Positions 5,317 through 5,377 of a stretch of DNA of 5,377 bases are shown here, piece by piece. The DNA comes from an uncultured Lachnobacterium sp. (GTDB lineage Bacteria; Bacillota; Clostridia; Lachnospirales; Lachnospiraceae): positions 1 through 5,377 of the forward strand of contig URYB01000200.1 of the NCBI GenBank assembly GCA_900552085.1. Reading direction: 5' to 3'. Under the pieces are notes generated by a model. The model saw only the letters and a list, made by a program, of their open reading frames with translations, was not told where the DNA came from and did no database searches. The position numbers and the translations under genes were made by a program. Each line of letters begins with the position of its first letter. The first letter of the stretch is position 1.

Positions 5317-5377
5317 TTACTGACCGCTTTTTTCAGTCATCTGCCGTTCCTGTGCTTCAATCATTTTTTTGACCATA
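5317..5377 (-). CDS. Alpha/beta-type small acid-soluble spore protein, C-terminal fragment
   Basis: Only the last 19 complete codons and one base of the preceding codon are in the window; the TAA stop is at 5319-5317 and the gene continues past the right edge. The visible peptide starts MVKKMIEAQERQM and ends TEKSGQ. MVK(K/R)MIE is the conserved C-terminal motif of alpha/beta-type SASPs (typically GGxMVKKMIE...), which coat DNA in dormant spores, protect it from UV and heat, and are degraded by Gpr protease at germination. The first visible Met (5376-5374) is therefore internal, not a start. These genes are normally transcribed in the forespore by sigma-G. It converges on recG, with the hairpin at 5260-5280 about 36 bases beyond its stop. 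The fragment is short, but the motif is distinctive and fits the spore-forming host shown by gerW. Confidence 0.78.
   Translation of the reverse strand, partial: MVKKMIEAQERQMTEKSGQ

Noticed and set aside
1..5377. Novel defence, mobile or CRISPR-type system
   Set aside because: All sizeable frames belong to conserved housekeeping or sporulation families. No direct-repeat array, transposase, integrase, nuclease partner or toxin-antitoxin pair was seen on either strand.

Overview
The window looks like chromosomal core DNA from an anaerobic, endospore-forming Firmicute, most likely of the Clostridia and probably Lachnospiraceae (Roseburia/Coprococcus-like). The reasons are a GerW-type spore protein at the left edge, the tail of an alpha/beta-type small acid-soluble spore protein (SASP) at the right edge, strong AGGAGG-type ribosome binding sites, moderately AT-rich DNA, and the order rpmB (divergent) / asp23 / fakA / recG. 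That order resembles the rpmB-yloU-yloV-(sdaAB-sdaAA)-recG block of Bacillus, without the sda genes. The genus is an inference from protein style and was not tested.

Layout. (1) 1-363, plus strand: the C-terminal part of a GerW/YtfJ-family spore protein, cut by the left edge. (2) 386-423: an all-AT hairpin with a run of eight T's, ending directly against the ribosome binding site of a 46-codon gene at 434-574 that encodes a very hydrophobic small membrane protein. (3) 662-693: a strong intrinsic terminator for rpmB, which lies on the minus strand at 704-889 and encodes a zinc-ribbon (C+) form of ribosomal protein L28. (4) 890-1117: a divergent control region holding the rpmB and asp23 promoters with several inverted repeats. 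(5) 1118-5248, plus strand: an apparent operon of asp23 (Asp23/Gls24 family), fakA (fatty acid kinase catalytic subunit, YloV/DAK2 family) and recG (replication-fork helicase), tightly packed with gaps of 13 and 17 bases. (6) 5260-5280: a GC-rich hairpin between recG and the convergent SASP gene, whose last 19 codons are on the minus strand.

Function. The asp23-fakA-recG block combines an envelope-stress-associated protein, an enzyme that activates exogenous fatty acids for phospholipid synthesis, and a DNA-repair helicase. They are probably co-transcribed from one sigma-A-type promoter at 1004-1032, with no obvious internal terminator. FakA needs a FakB (DegV-family) lipid-binding partner, and none is encoded here.

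I see no mobile element, CRISPR array, tRNA, rRNA or toxin-antitoxin pair, and no clearly new multi-gene system. The parts most worth a second look are the palindromes in the rpmB/asp23 control region and the small membrane protein placed directly after a terminator-like hairpin.
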